NCBI GenBank assembly: GCA_002150815.3
Contig: NDFF03000050.1
Location: 62,001 to 126,000, forward strand
Reading direction: 5' to 3'
Length of the DNA stretch: 64,000 bases
Source of the DNA: Grammothele lineata
Lineage: Eukaryota > Basidiomycota > Agaricomycetes > Polyporales > Polyporaceae
Part shown: in pieces, positions 1 through 10,930 of the stretch
How positions within the stretch are numbered: position 1 is the stretch's first letter
Layout of the letters: each line of letters opens with the position of its first letter
Notes under the pieces: generated by a model
What the model saw: only the letters and a program-made list of their open reading frames with translations
The model's database searches: none
Told to the model about the DNA's origin: nothing
Translations under genes and position numbers: made by a program

Positions 1-977
1 CGTCTTCGATACTGAACGCCCTCAATTCCGAGTCGCATTGCAGACTCAATCAAAGCCGCTCCCGCGCACGACGCGAAAGTGAGGTTCCGCTCTCATGTCG
101 TATACTGTAGGCGCGCAGTTTTGACCGTACCTTTCTGTCCAGCCAGACTCGGACGAGCTCCGTGCCGTTACAGGCTTACGGCTTACGCCTGACCGAAGGA
201 CGCCACCGCCATCCCGAGGCTTGTGAGTCCGAACCCCTATTGGAGACGTTGAACGTTTCGTCGCTCCCAAGAGGATGAGCTGTGGCTGCGCCGCTGCCCC
301 TATACCAGACAGAGGAACGCCCACCTGTCACGACAGCCGCCTCGTCGCCCCTCGTACATCCCAACTTCAAGGGGCCTAGACGAACCGGGACCGCCCGCGG
401 CCCTCTCAGAGTCGTCTGGTAGGCAAGCGCCGCCCGTCTTCCCGCTCGTATTCCGTCGCCCGCCCCTCTTACGTGCCCCCATCCCCGGCCCCTTGCGACG
501 TGCGTCTTGTTGGAGTTCTCTAAGTTTTCTGGGGCCCCGCAAACTTCCCCGCACTCCCACAGCATCGAAGCGCCCCTCGTTTTTGTGATTGAGAGGCTTC
601 ACGCGCCCCGAGATCTATCTGATACGGGCGGTATGTGGGCGGAATACTTATTATCATGAGAAGTGTCCGCTCTGGCGGTGCGTGCGGGGCCCCGCGGGGC
701 AAATGAACTAGTCCTTAGAGCTTGCTCTGCCGTCGTTGAGGTGGAGTTCGGACTGCGACTTAGTGGGTAACGCGGATGCCCTGTGGGCAAGCGCAAACGC
801 TTGCGGGCTGTTGACGCACGAGACTCGGACCCGACGGAGGGGCGGGCCCGTAACAGTGGCAGACACGCCCTCCCCCCAATTCTATCTTGACTCCGGATGC
901 GCGCTCCCGAATCGTACATGGGTGCTGACGCGCAAATTTCTGGCACGACAGCGATCAAAGCAGAGACGAGAAGTACG
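1..977. other. left-edge stretch without a supported gene
   Basis: Several overlapping open frames of 60-145 codons exist on both strands. None shows a recognisable domain, signal peptide or believable splice-joined homology, and they overlap each other in several frames as GC-rich noise does. The last few hundred bases are presumably the 5' flank of the NAT9-like gene. I see no promoter element I would defend. Confidence 0.5.
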
Positions 978-2403
978 ATGAAGGCGAACGAGAAGACGAT
1001 TATCGTCCACCCGGACGTGATCCTGGTGCCGTACATGTGCGCTCCCTTCCCTTCCCTCTTCTATCCTATCTGCCCGTATAGCTCTCACACGTGAATCCTT
1101 CGCGACGCTACAGGAAAGAACACGTCGAGGTGATACAGTCGTCTTTCCCATCCGACATGCGTACTCGAGGGGCTGACGCACGCCAGAGGTATCATGAGTG
1201 GATGACCGACCCCGAGCTGCAAGAGCTCACTGCGAGCGAGCCGCTCACGCTCGAGGAGGAGTACGAGATGCAAAGTACGTGGGTCTCCTTTTGCCTTCCT
1301 CTTCTCCTCTCCCCACATTGTGCGTGCGGTATATCGAGCGATCGCGCAGGAGAGGCGGACTACCCCGCCCGCCTCCGCGCGTCCCGCCTCAATCCCGAAC
1401 CCAGCGCCACCATTTTCCTCCTCCCCTCTCCCGCTTCCTCATCTTTCTCTTCCAACTTCGAATCCGATGGCCGTTGTCTGACGACAGATCTCCCCACCCC
1501 GATACGCAGGGCGCTGGCGCGAAGACGAAGATAGTGCGTCCTCATGAGTCCCCGCACGGCATGCGGGCTTCGGAATTCGAGCGGAGGCGCTTACGCTCTG
1601 TTGTTGTCTCCTCGTCCCTGTGGCTGCCCCGCCCCCGCCCCCACGTCTGATGGTTCCACATTCCCCGATCACGCATGGCCACATCATGATTCACAGAGCT
1701 GACATTCATCCTCCTCGCCGGGGCGGGCGAACGTACGGCGGACGCGACGGCGCAAGAGCTGCTCAAGACGCAACCGATGGTAGGGGACGCGAACCTCTTC
1801 CTCAAGGGCGCTCCCCCGGGTAAACGCCAACGCGAAAGCGCGGCCGAAGACATAAGCGAAAGGGAAGAGGAAGGGGAAGGGGAAGAGGAAGACTTCGAGG
1901 CGGAGGTGGAAATCATGATCGCCGGTACGTACGCCACGCCACTTCTCGCGCCCGTCCCCCCGTTCCCTGGGGCCCCATGGGGACGCACCTCCGACGCTTC
2001 TCGAATCTCGCTGATCTCTCTACCTCTCTACCTGCTTATCTGCCGGACGTCCTCGTCCTCGTGAATTACAACGTTCGCGCGTCGGAACCCCACCCTCGCC
2101 CCTCCCTCCGCCCTGGTAGAGCCCGCGTACCGGAGGAAAGGCCTGGCGTACACCGCGCTGCAGATGATGCTGTCGTACGCGACGGACGTGGGGGCCCCTG
2201 CGCCGTTGCCCGTGCCGCGCGAACGGCTCGTCGCGCGCATTGGGGAGGCGAACGCGCCAAGCATACGCCTGTTCGAGAAGCTCGGGTTTGTGGTTACTAA
2301 GCGCGTCGCGGTATTTGAGGAGGTCGAGTTGCGGTACGCGGCTGAAACCGCTGGAGAGGGGCAACGCTCGTGGGTGACGGGCGAAGTCAGGTCTCTGGCG
2401 TAG
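978..2403 (+). CDS. NAT9-like GNAT N-acetyltransferase
   Basis: Six exons join to 232 residues: 978-1036, 1114-1129, 1187-1274, 1510-1533, 1697-1924, 2120-2403. The product matches the NAT9 family almost end to end. It has an N-terminal strand ending VILVPY, then RYHEWM..ELQELTASEPLTLEEEY, a DKLTFILL strand, and MVGDANLFL. An acidic Glu-rich insert follows (about residues 100-125). Then come AEVEIMIAEPAYRRKGLA, which carries the acetyl-CoA pyrophosphate loop (RRKGLA), and a closing NAPSIRLFEKLGFV. These features are those of GNAT acetyltransferases of the NAT9 type. In animals NAT9 has been linked to tubulin acetylation or microtubule stability; the fungal substrate is unknown. The start is the ATG that directly precedes the first conserved strand. 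The donor of intron 1 could also be 1031, which would remove two residues. Exons of 16 and 24 nt are unusually small but are required by frame. Confidence 0.85.
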
Positions 2404-3469
2404 GACGACGGTCCGATGCCAGTATGGTGTGTACGTGTAGATTTGTAGTACGTTTCGCGCCGGGTATGCTCATCTCCAAGCACGTCAAGCTAGAGATACG
2501 ACGAAGGCGCGCAGTACGTACATACTTACGGCGCGCGGTGAGAGATCGCAGCGAAGCGTAGTCGACGCGGAGGGATACGCGAGCCCGAGGCGCCAGCGTG
2601 GAAGGGAAGGTGCGAAAGAAGCTTGCGGACCGAGGACCAGTTTCCAGTGCGGGTAATGAATTGGCCCATGTACCCGCGAAAAACGGCAAGAAGCAGCAGA
2701 AGATCCACACTGGGAGAAAGAGAGGCGGTGGTGAAAGTTCGCGCGTGTTCTCTAGCCGTGTCTCGTGAGCGGCAGTGGATAGCAGGGATGCACGCGCGTG
2801 TGGCAGACGAATACCCCATGGGCCGCTAGTGCGAGACGGAGGCGATCTAGGAACGGACGATGGGGATATTAAGACAGGCGCCTATCTGCTGCAGCGATCG
2901 GAGTTCGGTACCCCGGATCCGGGAGACTGGCTGCGCCCGTCTTGGACAACGACAGGCTTGCGCGGGGCAGCAGACGCGGTTCTGACGCGATGGTTGGCAG
3001 CGCCGGGAGGTCACGACGGAGCGGGGGAGCTTCTGTGTGGGACGGCACCGCCCCGCAGGAGACGAGAGCCACGCTAAAAGACATCGAGGCCCAATCAAGG
3101 ACGAATGGAGGGCGCGGGAGAGGACTGGAGAGGGGGACACATGAGCGGCGGTCGCCCTGCCCGCCGTTCCTTCGCGATCCCGTCCCGAGCCAGGTGACCT
3201 TGGCGCGCAGCCGATCGGGAGACAGTCGCGGGCGGCGAGCGAGCAGCCCGCGCTTGGGAAGAACGCTATCCCCCGCCAGGTCGATGGGGAACAGCAAATC
3301 CCACCGTCTCTGATCACTAAGCGCGCTCGAGGGCATTCCCCGGCCGCCCCCTCCGCCCCTCTTCGATGTATATAAACCTTGCTGATGGCGTCAGCTGGCC
3401 CTCATCCCTCCCTCTCCTCCCACAACTCTCTCTGCGCCACCGACACGCTCTCTGCTGCGATCAGCCATC
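2404..3469. other. intergenic, NAT9-like 3' flank and aldehyde dehydrogenase promoter
   Basis: About 1.07 kb with only overlapping short open frames on both strands and no recognisable protein. The right end is the promoter of the aldehyde dehydrogenase gene, with a TATA-like element, CT-rich tracts around 3400-3440 and an initiator context just upstream of the ATG. Confidence 0.5.
3368..3376 (+). promoter_or_regulatory. TATA box of aldehyde dehydrogenase gene
   Basis: The sequence GTATATAAA lies about 100 bases before the ATG at 3470. It is followed by a pyrimidine-rich stretch typical of strongly expressed fungal genes. Confidence 0.6.
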
Positions 3470-5662
3470 ATGCCCGAGACGTTCACCTACAAGTTCGACA
3501 CCCCTGTCTTCAAGGGCGACGTCGCTGTTCCCCTCGGCCTCTACATCGACGGCAAGTGGGTCGACGGCTCAGACAAGACGACCATTGAGTACGTGCTTCT
3601 TCTTTCATCTCGCTTGATCGCCGGAGCTTCGGGCGAGCGTGGTGCTTGTCGCATATAGTTGTGGGTGCCCTACGGGCAACGAGATCGCTGCAGGACGTTA
3701 GACATCGATGCAGGGAGGCCCTCTCGCTGCGCGCTGTGGGAATCGGCTCTTCTATCCACCACGGACGCGCTGGGTGCGCCGTTCTCCCACTCGTAATCTA
3801 GGTGCCTATAGGGCGGGCAGACGGGAACCCGGGCATATTCGACAGCACCTGAGTGCGTCATACCGCGTGGCGCCCCGCAATCTCACAGATCTCGGCCCGC
3901 AACACGGCGTCTCCGGCCCGCGGCTCCCGTTCCCGTTCCCGTACGCGCAGACGCTGACCTCGCTTCTTTTTCTCTCGTCCAGCGTGATCAACCCAACGAA
4001 CGGGAAGACGATCACCAAGATCGCCGCGGGCACGCCCAAGGACGTCGACATCGCCGTCCAGGCCGCGCACAAGGCCTTCACCACGACATGGGGCCTCCAC
4101 ACCTCCGGTGTCGACCGTTCCCGCCTTATGTACAAGCTTGCGGACCTCATGGAGAAGAACATCGACAAGCTCTCTGCGCTCGAGGCCCTCGACAACGGCA
4201 AGACGTTCAACTGGGCGAAGCGCGCCGACGTCTCCCACTCCATCACCTGCATCCGCTACTACGCCGGCTGGGCCGACAAGATCCTTGGCCAGGTCATCGA
4301 GACGTCCGAGGCGAAGCTCACCTACACCCGCCACGAGCCCATCGGCGTTGTCGGCCAGATCATCCCTTGGAACTTCCCTCGTATGTCCTTGCTTAGTGCA
4401 CTTCATGTATGGCTCGCTAACGGTGTACGCTCGTAGTGCAAATGATGGCGTGGAAGATCGGCCCCGCGCTCGCGACCGGCTGCGCGATCGTCCTTAAGCC
4501 CTCCGAGTTCACACCCCTCACCGCGCTCTACATGTCCGAGCTCATCCACGAGGCCGGCTTCCCCCCTGGCGTCTTCAACCTCGTCAACGGCTTCGGCTCG
4601 ACCGTCGGCCAGGCGATCTCTGAGCATCCCGACATCGAGAAGGTGAGCCGTCCTCAGTCACATCGTTGTGTGCGGCCTAGCTGATATCTCTCCCAGGTCG
4701 CGTTCACCGGTAGCACGCTCGTCGGCCGCAAGATCATGGAGACGGCCGCCAAGTCAAACCTCAAGAAGGTCACGCTCGAGCTCGGTGGCAAGAGCCCCTC
4801 AATCGTCTTCGACGACGCCGACATCGACCAGGCCGTCAAGTGGGCCGCGTTCGGTATCTAGTACGTCCCCTCCCCTCTCGCGCGCCTCCACCCCGCACCG
4901 TGCTGACAAGCTTGCGCGCACAGCTTCAACCACGGCCAGTGCTGCTGTGCGGGCTCGCGCATCTACGTTCACGAGAAGATCTACGACGAGTTCCTTAAGC
5001 GCTTCACCGAGCACACCAAGTCGCTCAAGGTCGGCGACCCCTTCGAGCCCGACAACTTCCAGGGCCCCCAGGTGTCGCAGCAGCAGTACGACGTACGTCC
5101 TCTCTCTCCCCTTTCCACTCGCCGCCCTCAGCGCTCTGACGCTCCTGCTCGCAGCGCATCATGGGCTACATCGACTCCGGCAAGTCCGAGGGTGCGACGC
5201 TGCACCACGGAGGCGAGCGCGTCGGCACCGAGGGCTACTTCATCACCCCCACCATCTTCACCGACACCAAGCCGGACATGAAGATCGTCCAGGAGGAGAT
5301 CTTCGGGCCCGTCTGCGTCGTCATCAAGTTCCACGACGACGAGGATATCATCCGCCAGGCCAACGACTCTGTCTATGGCCTCGCCGCGGCGGTGTTCTCG
5401 CAGAATATTACGAGGGCGCTGACGACTGCGCATAAGCTCCGCGCGGGGACGATTTGGATTAACATTTATAACATGCTGTACCCGAACATTCCGTTTGGGG
5501 GGTACAAGCAGTCTGGGATCGGTCGTGAGCTCGGCGAGTACGCGTTGGCGAAGTGAGTACCCCGTTTGCCATCCCGTTTTCAATTGCCACTGACACGGAC
5601 GTCTCCTTCGCAGCTACACGGCCGTTAAGGCGGTGCAGGTCAACCTCGGCATCCAGATGTGA
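3470..5662 (+). CDS. NAD(P)-dependent aldehyde dehydrogenase (ALDH class 1/2)
   Basis: Seven exons give 500 residues: 3470-3588, 3983-4380, 4437-4642, 4697-4860, 4924-5092, 5155-5552, 5614-5662. The enzyme oxidises aldehydes to acids with NAD(P)+. Visible family marks are PWNFP in the substrate tunnel, the cofactor loop FTGSTLVG (about 244-251), the general base Glu269 in LELGGKSP, the catalytic Cys303 in [16 protein letters not shown] and PFGGYKQSG. Length and residue numbering match the 500-residue tetrameric ALDH1/2 type. No clear mitochondrial presequence is seen, so a cytosolic location is likely. The first intron is long (394 nt); the others are 49-63 nt. A TATA box and CT-rich leader suggest strong expression. 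In fungi such enzymes act in acetaldehyde or ethanol metabolism and detoxification; the specific substrate cannot be read from the sequence. Confidence 0.95.
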
Positions 5663-5941
5663 GCGCGCGTGTCGGGCGGGGAGTATCTCTGGGATGATTA
5701 TACATAGCTTTCGTGTACTTGTATGTGCTCGCTGTATACATAGTCTTGGATCCAACATCCTCGTGTGTTCTCGTCTCGGCACGAACGCTGCGTCTCGGGA
5801 CGCGGGAGAGCAAAACGTTGAGCCCGCCCAACGCGCGGGATAACGCCCTTCTGCCTGAGGACTTGCCGGAATGGCGTGAGCGATACACGGTAGAGAAGCC
5901 GAAAGCCGCAGTGAATACGTACACATGGTCCGCGCGCCGCG

Positions 5942-8158
5942 CTAGTAACCCCTCCAGGGCCATGACAGTCTGTTCCCCACGTCCCAGTACAGGTCCTCTC
6001 CAGGGATGCGCCACCTGCCCTCCATCTCACTGAACCGTCCCGGGACCGTGGTAGGCCCATTGCGCGCGTACCAATCGACGGCTACGTTGATGCCCGCAGG
6101 CACGTCCCCTGTGTCGAACGGCGCCACTCTGTCCCCGGGGGATCCCGCTTGGGGAGGCGGCTCGCCGGACTCGCGTGGCACCTCGACGATGACGTCTCGG
6201 AAAGGAAGGCCGGCTTCACTGCGTGTGTTGAGTAGGGTAGGGAGGTGTGCGCGGTACATGTCTGCGAGGCGTCTGTGTCCCAGTTGGTCCGGCATAAACG
6301 TCCTCAGGGAGAGGGTCTCGAGCGCTGGGCAGAGCGTAGATTCGAGAGGGCAGGTTGCGGTGAGGGCACGGAGGAGTGTGAGGACGAAGCTGATCGTGTT
6401 TGGGGATGTGGGATTGTAGTACGGCGCGAGCGGATCGTCGCGGGGCCTTTGTGGGATACGCAGGTTGGGGTCTGCCGTTGGTGCAACCCCACCGTCCGCC
6501 GGCGGAGGCGCGGCGGTGTCCTCTTCATCTGGGGTAAACTGGCTGTCTCCAGTCTCTGCGCCCTGATCATCATCTTCACGTTTTGCCCGACGTTCGAAGT
6601 ACGCGAAGTCGGGATCATTCGACGCGTCGATGCCGGCATAGAGGTGAACGAGACGGGGCATGGACCTGAGCAGCGTACTTAGTGCTTCGCCTCCGTCAAC
6701 GGCGTCGATCCCAAGAGTGAAGGACGTGATGGTGTGCAGGGGGAGACCTTCCCGGAGGCTGCTGGCCCGAGCCCAGCCCATGTCCGACCTCCCAGCCCAG
6801 TCTTTCACCTGGACCAAGAGCCCGGAGGACGGTCCCATAGCGCAAAAGATGTAGTCGTGAGCGTGGACGTTGAGGAGGAAGTCTGTGATGCCAGACGTAA
6901 CGGGATAGTCCGATAGCTGGAAAGGAACTGTGTTTGGAGGGTCGAGCATGACCTCTTCGAAGCGGATGAAGCAGTTGGGTGAGACACGCAGGTAGGGTAG
7001 AATGGAGAACGTGGTAGAGCTGGTGTTCCGAAAAACTAGAAGTCGTAAATTAGGAAGGTCGAACGGCACTGCGTCCGCTGAATCTACAGAAGGCCTAGGA
7101 AGGGGCGTAATGCGCTTCATATTCTCCATGTGCACGAATTCTAGACGCGGTGTATTCGAAAGGAAGGAGAGGATAGAGTGTGCGGATTGCAAGCCGGTGA
7201 ATTCACCTCCTATGCGGAGGTAGATGTGAGTTAAATTCGGCATATGGTCGGTAGGGAGGTCGGCGACATTGGAGAGGGCTAGCCCTCGTAGCGTCGAAAG
7301 GATCCCTGAAAGGTGGCGTCGAAGTCTTTCCCAACGCTCATTATGATCCTCGGGGAAAAACACGACGAGAACTTGGAGGCCGAGAAAGCCTAGAGTTGTC
7401 ATATATTCGCGTGTCTGCTGCCAGGAACAGCTTGTCATATCCAGGTCTAGACGTCGTACGCGTTGTCTTGCTTGAAATACGGCGAGCAATCGTGCTCGAT
7501 GCGCAGCGTTTAGGTACTTGCTGATCGCTTTGTGCCGAAAATCAGCGAAGACGGAAATCGGCGATAACTTTGCTCGAGAGAGAAACATGTTAACTTGCTC
7601 GCCGTGATGGCAAGGAAACGTCGTCCAAAACCCTGCGTAGCCGAGCATGACGCTTCGCCACCTGCTGCAGACGTGTGACAATACGACCGCTGGCCTGGTA
7701 TCCGGCGGGCGGAGAGAACGTTGTCCTAAATAGAGAGGTTGGTTTGCGGTAGCGAACTGGAGAATCTCTATCAAAACATCATCGTCAAGCATTCCGATAG
7801 GCAATGCCCTATTGAGAGAGGCACGGAGGTTGAGCATGGAAGACTGAAAAAGCTCTTCGGCCTGTCTTGTCACAGATCGAAGCTGAGAGCAAACATCAGC
7901 GTTGACCTCAACGGCCCGATGGTCGATTAGACTAGCCTCGTCATGCCTATGAAAGTGAGGCAGTAAGCTTAGACCCTACTCTCAAGGGATTAAAGTATCA
8001 ACAGACACAACATACCTCTTGAGATGCACACTGCATTGCCTTTCAAAATCGAAGATAGCGGCACGGAGCTGATCGACGACTCGTTCCGTCGCTTCGCCGC
8101 GGCTTGATTTGGCGGCGGTGCATTCCGCGAAGCTACCATCAGGCTGACTAGATTCCAT
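5942..8158 (-). CDS. F-box protein, coiled N-terminus plus LRR-like tail
   Basis: Two exons, 8158-8016 and 7946-5942, join in phase to about 715 residues across a 69-nt intron (GTATGT...ATAG). An upstream in-frame ATG at 8251 would add 31 residues. The N-terminal part is helical (VVDQLRAAIFDFERQ... and EELFQSSMLNLRASLNRAL). It is followed by an F-box-like segment, MLDDDVLIEILQFA, and then the VLSHVCSRWRSVMLGYAGFW signature seen throughout agaricomycete F-box proteins. The rest is a leucine-rich, repeat-like array with an acidic and proline-rich insert near the end. Such proteins are expected to recruit substrates to SCF ubiquitin ligases through Skp1; the target is unknown. The gene is divergent from the next F-box gene, and 396-489 bases separate the two starts. 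Confidence 0.8.
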
Positions 8159-8251
8159 AAGAATTGTAGTGGAGGTAGTTTCAATAGGAACAATGTTGGA
8201 TTTACTAGGGTGATTCCTAGCGACGCGGGTAGACTCGCCACCATGTGGCAC

Positions 8252-8647
8252 CGGCGCCTGTCAACGTCACGTATAGTCAGCCAGTGACAGCCACAACACA
8301 AATAACGACAAATAGTGTCGTCCGTCGACTCCATGACGAGTCGTGCTGCTAAGCTTACGCCACTCTGCCTAGGGGAGACTATCACAATCCGAGCCTGGCT
8401 TGTGCAGCGGCCTCCTCGCATCTTAGGCCGCAAGCTCTTTTTGCGCAGGGTTTATACTATTTGGTACGTCTTTTCCTGCATGTCGAGCTAAATTCGATAA
8501 TGACGAGCGTCATGCAGACCGGGTGTGGCACAACCAGCAGGTTCGTATTATCGTTCAGTCCATTCTCTGATTAACTAACGCTCCTACTAATCATCGGCCT
8601 GATCGGGATCTAAGTACTTCGCACCCGGTCCTATTCCTTTAGAGCGA
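8252..8647. promoter_or_regulatory. divergent intergenic region between two F-box genes
   Basis: About 400 bases separate the outward-facing F-box genes and should hold both promoters. The right part (about 8455-8647) is alignable by eye to the 5' flank of the downstream paralog at about 12570-12761 (shared TTGGTACGTC, TGACGAGC and CTAACGCTC blocks). This shows that the promoter was copied with the gene. Confidence 0.55.
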
Positions 8648-10471
8648 ATGGACAGAACATGCCATATCAACCGGCTTCCGAATGAGCTCCTCATAGCTAT
8701 ATTCAAGGTGCTTCTGTACCTCTACGAAATTCGATTAGACACGACAACCTCTCTCGACCACGATGAACACAGTCAGGTTCACACAGCCCCCCTCCTTCGC
8801 TTGACGAATGTCTGCTCTCGATGGCGCTATGTCGCTATTGGATATCCTATCTTCTGGAGTCGCATTGATAACCGAAGACTGGATCAAATGCACGAGTTCA
8901 TCCGACGCGCCCGCAATCGCCCACTCTCCCTCCACCTCATTGCACGTAGCGATGATGATCTACATGTCCTCGGGGACTATGGCGAGCGCATTGGACGGCT
9001 CGACATTTCGTTAGTGACTATCGACCTCCGATATCTGTCTCGATTGCCGCGTGTCACAGTTCTCGAATGCCTCACCGTGACGGCCCCAGACCGCTTGATC
9101 ACTGGCGGGGACCCAGATGCCAGGTTCGGCCTAGACCTCCCAGACCACGCCGCTTTCAGCTCAGCCACCGCCCAGCTGCGCGCCCTCGCTCTCCATCCAG
9201 TCACTGTGTGGTTCCCTGCCGAAGGTTTTACAATGCTCACACATCTCTACCTCTCATTGGATCTCCCATCAAGCATCATCCGATTGGAATCACTCCTCCA
9301 GCTCCTCGACAACAGCCCTAGGTTGGAATTCTTGCACTTATCCTGGCTCGATATGCTGCATGACACTGAGGAGAGTGTCAAAAAGGTACCGACGCTTGCA
9401 AAGCTCCGATCATGCACCCTGCATGAATGCCACCTACCACTCGCCTTCAAGATCTTCACACATCTGTCCTTCCCGGCTAGCACGTGGATCCGTGTCGTTG
9501 ACTCCGAATTCGGCTGGGACCCTCGTCAGCCGCCTCTCTGCCACCTTCCCGTCTTCGACCAGGTCGCGCGGCTCGAGATTGCCGTGAGTGACTCCTTGCT
9601 CCATCTCGTCGCCGAGGGCCCTTCCGGCGGGCTCTGGATCTCGTGCCATAGCGCCGATCCTGAGGATATCAACACGTGGAATGCATGGGTCTCCGACGTC
9701 CACCATACTCTTCCCATGACACAAATCACTTCTCTCAACATATACACGGAGGGCGGCGAGCTGATCATTCCTACGCTCTTGCAACATATGCCGAACCTCG
9801 CGCATCTCGGGGTTCGTATTGGCGTGGGCAATGATGAGTCGTTAGGCCCGCTTGCGGACCGCCGCATTGCAAGTGCGCTCTTTGCCGCTCTTGGAGAGAC
9901 CCTTCCACTCTTATGCCCGGTGCTGGAGGAGTTCGCACTGGATCTCACTCCAGACTTCGAGGAGGAAGGGCCGGACGTCGACGGCGGAAGTGAAGATGAT
10001 TCAGCCGATGAAGACGAAGACATAGCTGAAGATAACGACAACGACGGCCACAACGACGACTCCGATGAGAAGTCTCGAGAGGTTACCATGCTCACGGGGA
10101 ATGCTACACTCGTGGATCCTGCGGCGAATGACGACGAAGACGACGACGATGTCGAAGATGACGCGGTCCCTACAAGCCTAGTGAAGGCCCTCGCGTCCCG
10201 CGCCCGGGCGGGTGTGCCGCTCAAGCGACTCATCTTTCAGCGCGGGTCCGAAGATTACTCCGTTTCGGAGTCTGACACAGAACTCCACGCAGAATCCGAT
10301 GAGGAGGTGCGGCGGCAGGTGGGGCAGTACGTGGCTTCGAGCGAGGTGCCGCGCTTTCAGCACGCTGCGGTGCCTTTCGTAATGCGGGATTGCTGGCATG
10401 TAGAGGGCGCGGAGCGGTACTGGACGCTGAAGGAGGATGAACAGCCGGCGTACCGTTTGCCGTGGGAGTAA
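8648..10471 (+). CDS. F-box protein (tandem paralog 1)
   Basis: A single intronless frame of 607 residues. The F-box is at the very N-terminus (NRLPNELLIAIFKVLL, about residues 8-23). Next come LLRLTNVCSRWRYVAIGYPIFW and a long leucine-rich region with LTHLYLSLDL- and LEFLHLSWLDML-type repeats. A strongly acidic Asp/Glu insert sits at about 440-510, and the C-terminus is conserved (VPFVMRDCWHVEGAERYW). Its role is inferred to be a substrate receptor of an SCF ubiquitin ligase. It is clearly a duplicate of the gene at 12762-14594: about two thirds of positions in the first 110 residues match by eye. The acidic insert is the main point of divergence. The ATG chosen aligns exactly with that of the paralog. 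Confidence 0.85.
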   Translation: MDRTCHINRLPNELLIAIFKVLLYLYEIRLDTTTSLDHDEHSQVHTAPLLRLTNVCSRWRYVAIGYPIFWSRIDNRRLDQMHEFIRRARNRPLSLHLIARSDDDLHVLGDYGERIGRLDISLVTIDLRYLSRLPRVTVLECLTVTAPDRLITGGDPDARFGLDLPDHAAFSSATAQLRALALHPVTVWFPAEGFTMLTHLYLSLDLPSSIIRLESLLQLLDNSPRLEFLHLSWLDMLHDTEESVKKVPTLAKLRSCTLHECHLPLAFKIFTHLSFPASTWIRVVDSEFGWDPRQPPLCHLPVFDQVARLEIAVSDSLLHLVAEGPSGGLWISCHSADPEDINTWNAWVSDVHHTLPMTQITSLNIYTEGGELIIPTLLQHMPNLAHLGVRIGVGNDESLGPLADRRIASALFAALGETLPLLCPVLEEFALDLTPDFEEEGPDVDGGSEDDSADEDEDIAEDNDNDGHNDDSDEKSREVTMLTGNATLVDPAANDDEDDDDVEDDAVPTSLVKALASRARAGVPLKRLIFQRGSEDYSVSESDTELHAESDEEVRRQVGQYVASSEVPRFQHAAVPFVMRDCWHVEGAERYWTLKEDEQPAYRLPWE

Positions 10472-10566
10472 GAGATGTACATGACATCGCACCCGGACGC
10501 ATGGTACTTATGTATTCGAACGTTATACATAGTACAATTTACGAGATGCTCTTTCTAAGGTATAGC

Positions 10567-10930
10567 CATTGCGACCTTGATACTTTCGTTGTTCACGCAC
10601 TCAGCTCGCGCTCGGCCGCGATAGAAGTGCTGGAAAAGCACGTCGACAAGCCCCATTACATCCTCCAACCGCGCGTGACGTTCTTGGGTATAGGGTGACG
10701 GCCAAGTGGTATGTCGAAGAAGAGGAAGCGTATTGGAAGTTAGAGGAAGACGGCAGGCTTCCTCGTAGCTTTGACAGTACACTTGACGGTTAGTTCGTAA
10801 TCAATTCCCGCCTGCAAAGAGGCGTCTGGAGCTCCGTTGACGAGCAGAGTATACCTGCACGGAATTAGCACGAAACGCCGTAGTGCTCTGGCAGCGGAGC
10901 GCTCGACTGTCCACCGCCCCACGGTCCTCG
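10567..10930 (+). pseudogene. duplicated 3' fragment of an F-box gene
   Basis: This stretch is similar, with indels, to 17060-17445, the last exon and 3' flank of the fourth F-box gene. Shared blocks include AAGCACGTCGACAAG / GAGCACGTCGACAAG, GTGGTATGTCGAAG.AGAGGAAGCGTATTGGAAGTT (a few substitutions) and CAGTACACTTGACGGTTAGTTCGTA. The reading frame is broken by a stop after VTFLGIG and by shifts, so no C-terminal domain can be made. No F-box lies upstream of it. It is best explained as a decayed partial duplicate of an F-box gene tail. Confidence 0.75.

Noticed and set aside
1..977. several overlapping frames of 90-145 codons at the left edge
   Set aside because: Mutually overlapping on both strands and without domains; consistent with GC-rich non-coding DNA.
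4668..5435. 255-codon frame overlapping the aldehyde dehydrogenase
   Set aside because: A frame-shifted reading of aldehyde dehydrogenase exons 4-6; the catalytic Cys and Glu are only in the chosen frame.
9526..10233. 235-codon minus-strand frame rich in Ser inside an F-box gene
   Set aside because: It is the reverse reading of the Asp/Glu-rich insert (GAC/GAA repeats read as Ser/Leu codons) and has no domain; the plus-strand F-box frame explains it.
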